5,801 nt of DNA from Streptomyces violaceus (GTDB lineage: Bacteria; Actinomycetota; Actinomycetes; Streptomycetales; Streptomycetaceae): NCBI GenBank assembly GCA_000715635.1, contig KL569201.1, forward strand, positions 29,672 to 35,472. Reading direction: 5' to 3'. A program made the position numbers and the translations under genes. Of this stretch, positions 4,732-5,801 are shown piece after piece. Numbering within the stretch: position 1 is the stretch's first letter; each line of letters opens with the position of its first letter. The notes under the pieces are model-generated. The model was not told where the DNA came from and made no database searches. It saw only the letters and a list, made by a program, of their open reading frames with translations.

Positions 4732-5781
4732 ATGACCACCACACCCCATCCCCTCGTCACCCGCGCACAGCGACTGGCGCACGATCTCCTCGTCCCGCAG
4801 GCCGGGCGCGTCGACCAGGAGGGTGTGCCGGCAAGCCATATCGAGGCGGTGAAGCGGGCCGGGCTGCTCGGGGTGGGCGCGCCCAAGGAGTACGGCGGGG
4901 CGGACGCGCCCGTCGACGTGGCGCGGGAGACCGCGGAGATCCTGGCCGGGGCGTGCTGCTCCACATGGTTCGTGCAGACACAGCACCACACTCCTGTGAA
5001 GCTGATCGCCACATATGACTCGCCCGTCCGCGAGAAGCTCCTGCGTCCGCTGGCGACCGGCGAGGTGATGGCCGGTATCGCGTTCGCCCATGTCCGTTCC
5101 TTCCCCCGCGTCCTCGTGCGGGCGGTGCACGAGCGGGGTGGCTGGCGGTTCGAGGGAACGGTGCCCTGGTTCACGGGCTGGGGTCTGAACGACGTGATGC
5201 TGCTGGCCGGTGTGACGGATGCGGCCGAGGTGGTGTTCGTCCTCGCCGAGGCCCGCGAGCAGCCGGGGCTGTCTCCGTCGGCGCCGATGCGGCTCGCGGC
5301 CCTCACCGCCGCCCGTACGGTCTCTCTGGAACTGGACGGCCTGTGGGTGCCGGACGAGGCCGTCGTGCTGCGCATGCCGCAGAAGGAGTTCGCCCTGGTC
5401 GACCTGCCCAGGGCCGCCAACGCCAGTCCGGCCGTCTTCGGGGTGGCGTACGCGGCACTGGACCTGGTGGCGGACACCCCGGACGGCCAGGAGGCGGCCC
5501 GCTCGCTGCGGGCCCGGCTCGACGAGGTCCGGCGGGAGGCCTATGCGCTGGCCGACCACCCGGTCCCGCACGAGTGCGTCCCGGAACGCCTGGCGGTGAA
5601 GACACGCGCGCACGACCTCATGCGCGCGGCCACGACCGCGGCGGTCGTGGCCGGGGGCGGCCGGTCCATGGCCCTGGACAACCGGGCGCAGCGGCTGGCC
5701 CGCGAGGGAATGTTCCTGCTGGTGCAGGGTCAGACGGCCGAGGCACGCCGCACGCACCTCGGGTCGCTGGCGTCCGGCTAG
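4732..5781 (+). CDS. Acyl-CoA dehydrogenase-fold flavoprotein, possibly class D monooxygenase-like
   Basis: This 349-residue protein has the three-part acyl-CoA dehydrogenase fold. The N-terminal helical domain is about 1-110 ([21 protein letters not shown] at 39-60, then a second helical part with [16 protein letters not shown]). The middle beta domain is about 111-212 ([47 protein letters not shown]). The C-terminal helical domain is about 218-349, ending [19 protein letters not shown]. These parts indicate FAD or FMN binding. The usual GY-x-x-E-x-P motif with the catalytic glutamate of straight-chain acyl-CoA dehydrogenases is not recognisable. The protein is also shorter than the usual 380-400 residues, so oxidation of acyl-CoA is uncertain and relation to the DszC/HsaA-type flavin-dependent monooxygenases is an alternative. 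ATG at 4732 follows GGGAG within a palindrome. It is divergent from the ECF42 operon. Substrate and pathway cannot be read from the window. Confidence 0.85.
   Translation: MTTTPHPLVTRAQRLAHDLLVPQAGRVDQEGVPASHIEAVKRAGLLGVGAPKEYGGADAPVDVARETAEILAGACCSTWFVQTQHHTPVKLIATYDSPVREKLLRPLATGEVMAGIAFAHVRSFPRVLVRAVHERGGWRFEGTVPWFTGWGLNDVMLLAGVTDAAEVVFVLAEAREQPGLSPSAPMRLAALTAARTVSLELDGLWVPDEAVVLRMPQKEFALVDLPRAANASPAVFGVAYAALDLVADTPDGQEAARSLRARLDEVRREAYALADHPVPHECVPERLAVKTRAHDLMRAATTAAVVAGGGRSMALDNRAQRLAREGMFLLVQGQTAEARRTHLGSLASG
5627..5653. repeat. 27-bp perfect palindrome inside the flavoprotein gene
   Basis: Arms CGGCCACGACCGC (5627-5639) and GCGGTCGTGGCCG (5641-5653) are exact inverted copies around one base. 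It encodes an Ala-Thr-Thr-Ala-Ala-Val-Val-Ala run. Its left 17 bases recur at 171-187 in the signal-peptide region of the ricin-like gene. Both are Ala/Val-rich coding stretches, so codon bias is the likely cause. Confidence 0.5.
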
Positions 5782-5801
5782 CCGAGCTGAGGCAGGAGCG
5801 G

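Noticed and set aside
3069..5477. Very long minus-strand open frame (about 800 codons) including the sigma factor frame
   Set aside because: The part beyond 4259 runs antisense to the DGPF gap and the flavoprotein gene, is rich in Ser/Arg/Thr with no domain, and ignores the sigma factor's own start coupled to the DGPF stop.
4606..5757. Long minus-strand open frame opposite the flavoprotein gene
   Set aside because: His/Arg/Gly-rich shadow translation without family features; the plus strand has the acyl-CoA dehydrogenase-fold protein.

Overview
The window is high-GC DNA with strong G/C third-position codon bias. Its gene content is typical of Streptomyces or a close actinomycete: a secreted family-19 chitinase of the S. 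griseus ChiC type under DasR-like chitinase direct repeats, an ECF42-type sigma factor paired with a DGPF/YCII protein, a MarR regulator and an acyl-CoA dehydrogenase-fold flavoprotein. No tRNA, rRNA, CRISPR array, insertion sequence or phage gene was seen.

Layout. Positions 1-236 (minus) hold the N-terminal part of a secreted protein with a ricin-B-like start, cut by the window edge. Upstream of it on the same strand is a complete GH19 chitinase (317-1207) with signal peptide, chitin-binding module and catalytic domain. Its promoter at about 1333-1361 sits among two DasR-like repeats, so this end is a chitin-responsive secretion locus. Next, a MarR-family regulator (1402-1839, minus) is transcribed away from an AmiC-like ligand-binding protein (1917-3029, plus) that has no signal peptide. 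The short divergent gap carries a perfect 7-bp inverted repeat that could be the MarR operator. A GC-rich hairpin at 3032-3062 separates this gene from the converging sigma factor gene.

Positions 3069-4609 (minus) form a two-gene operon, DGPF/YCII protein then ECF42 sigma factor, joined by a 1-base stop/start overlap. A TGTCGA box upstream resembles the reported ECF42 -35 element. Divergent from it, 4732-5781 (plus) encodes a short acyl-CoA-dehydrogenase-fold flavoprotein whose ribosome-binding site lies in a perfect 15-bp palindrome touching the start codon.

The most interesting unit is the divergent MarR/AmiC-like pair. It resembles, by family and not by proven orthology, the NhhD (MarR-like) and NhhC (AmiC-like) regulators of nitrile hydratase in Rhodococcus rhodochrous J1, yet no amidase or nitrile hydratase lies in this window. 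It may be an orphan two-protein ligand-sensing switch. The other loci look like ordinary Streptomyces chromosome.
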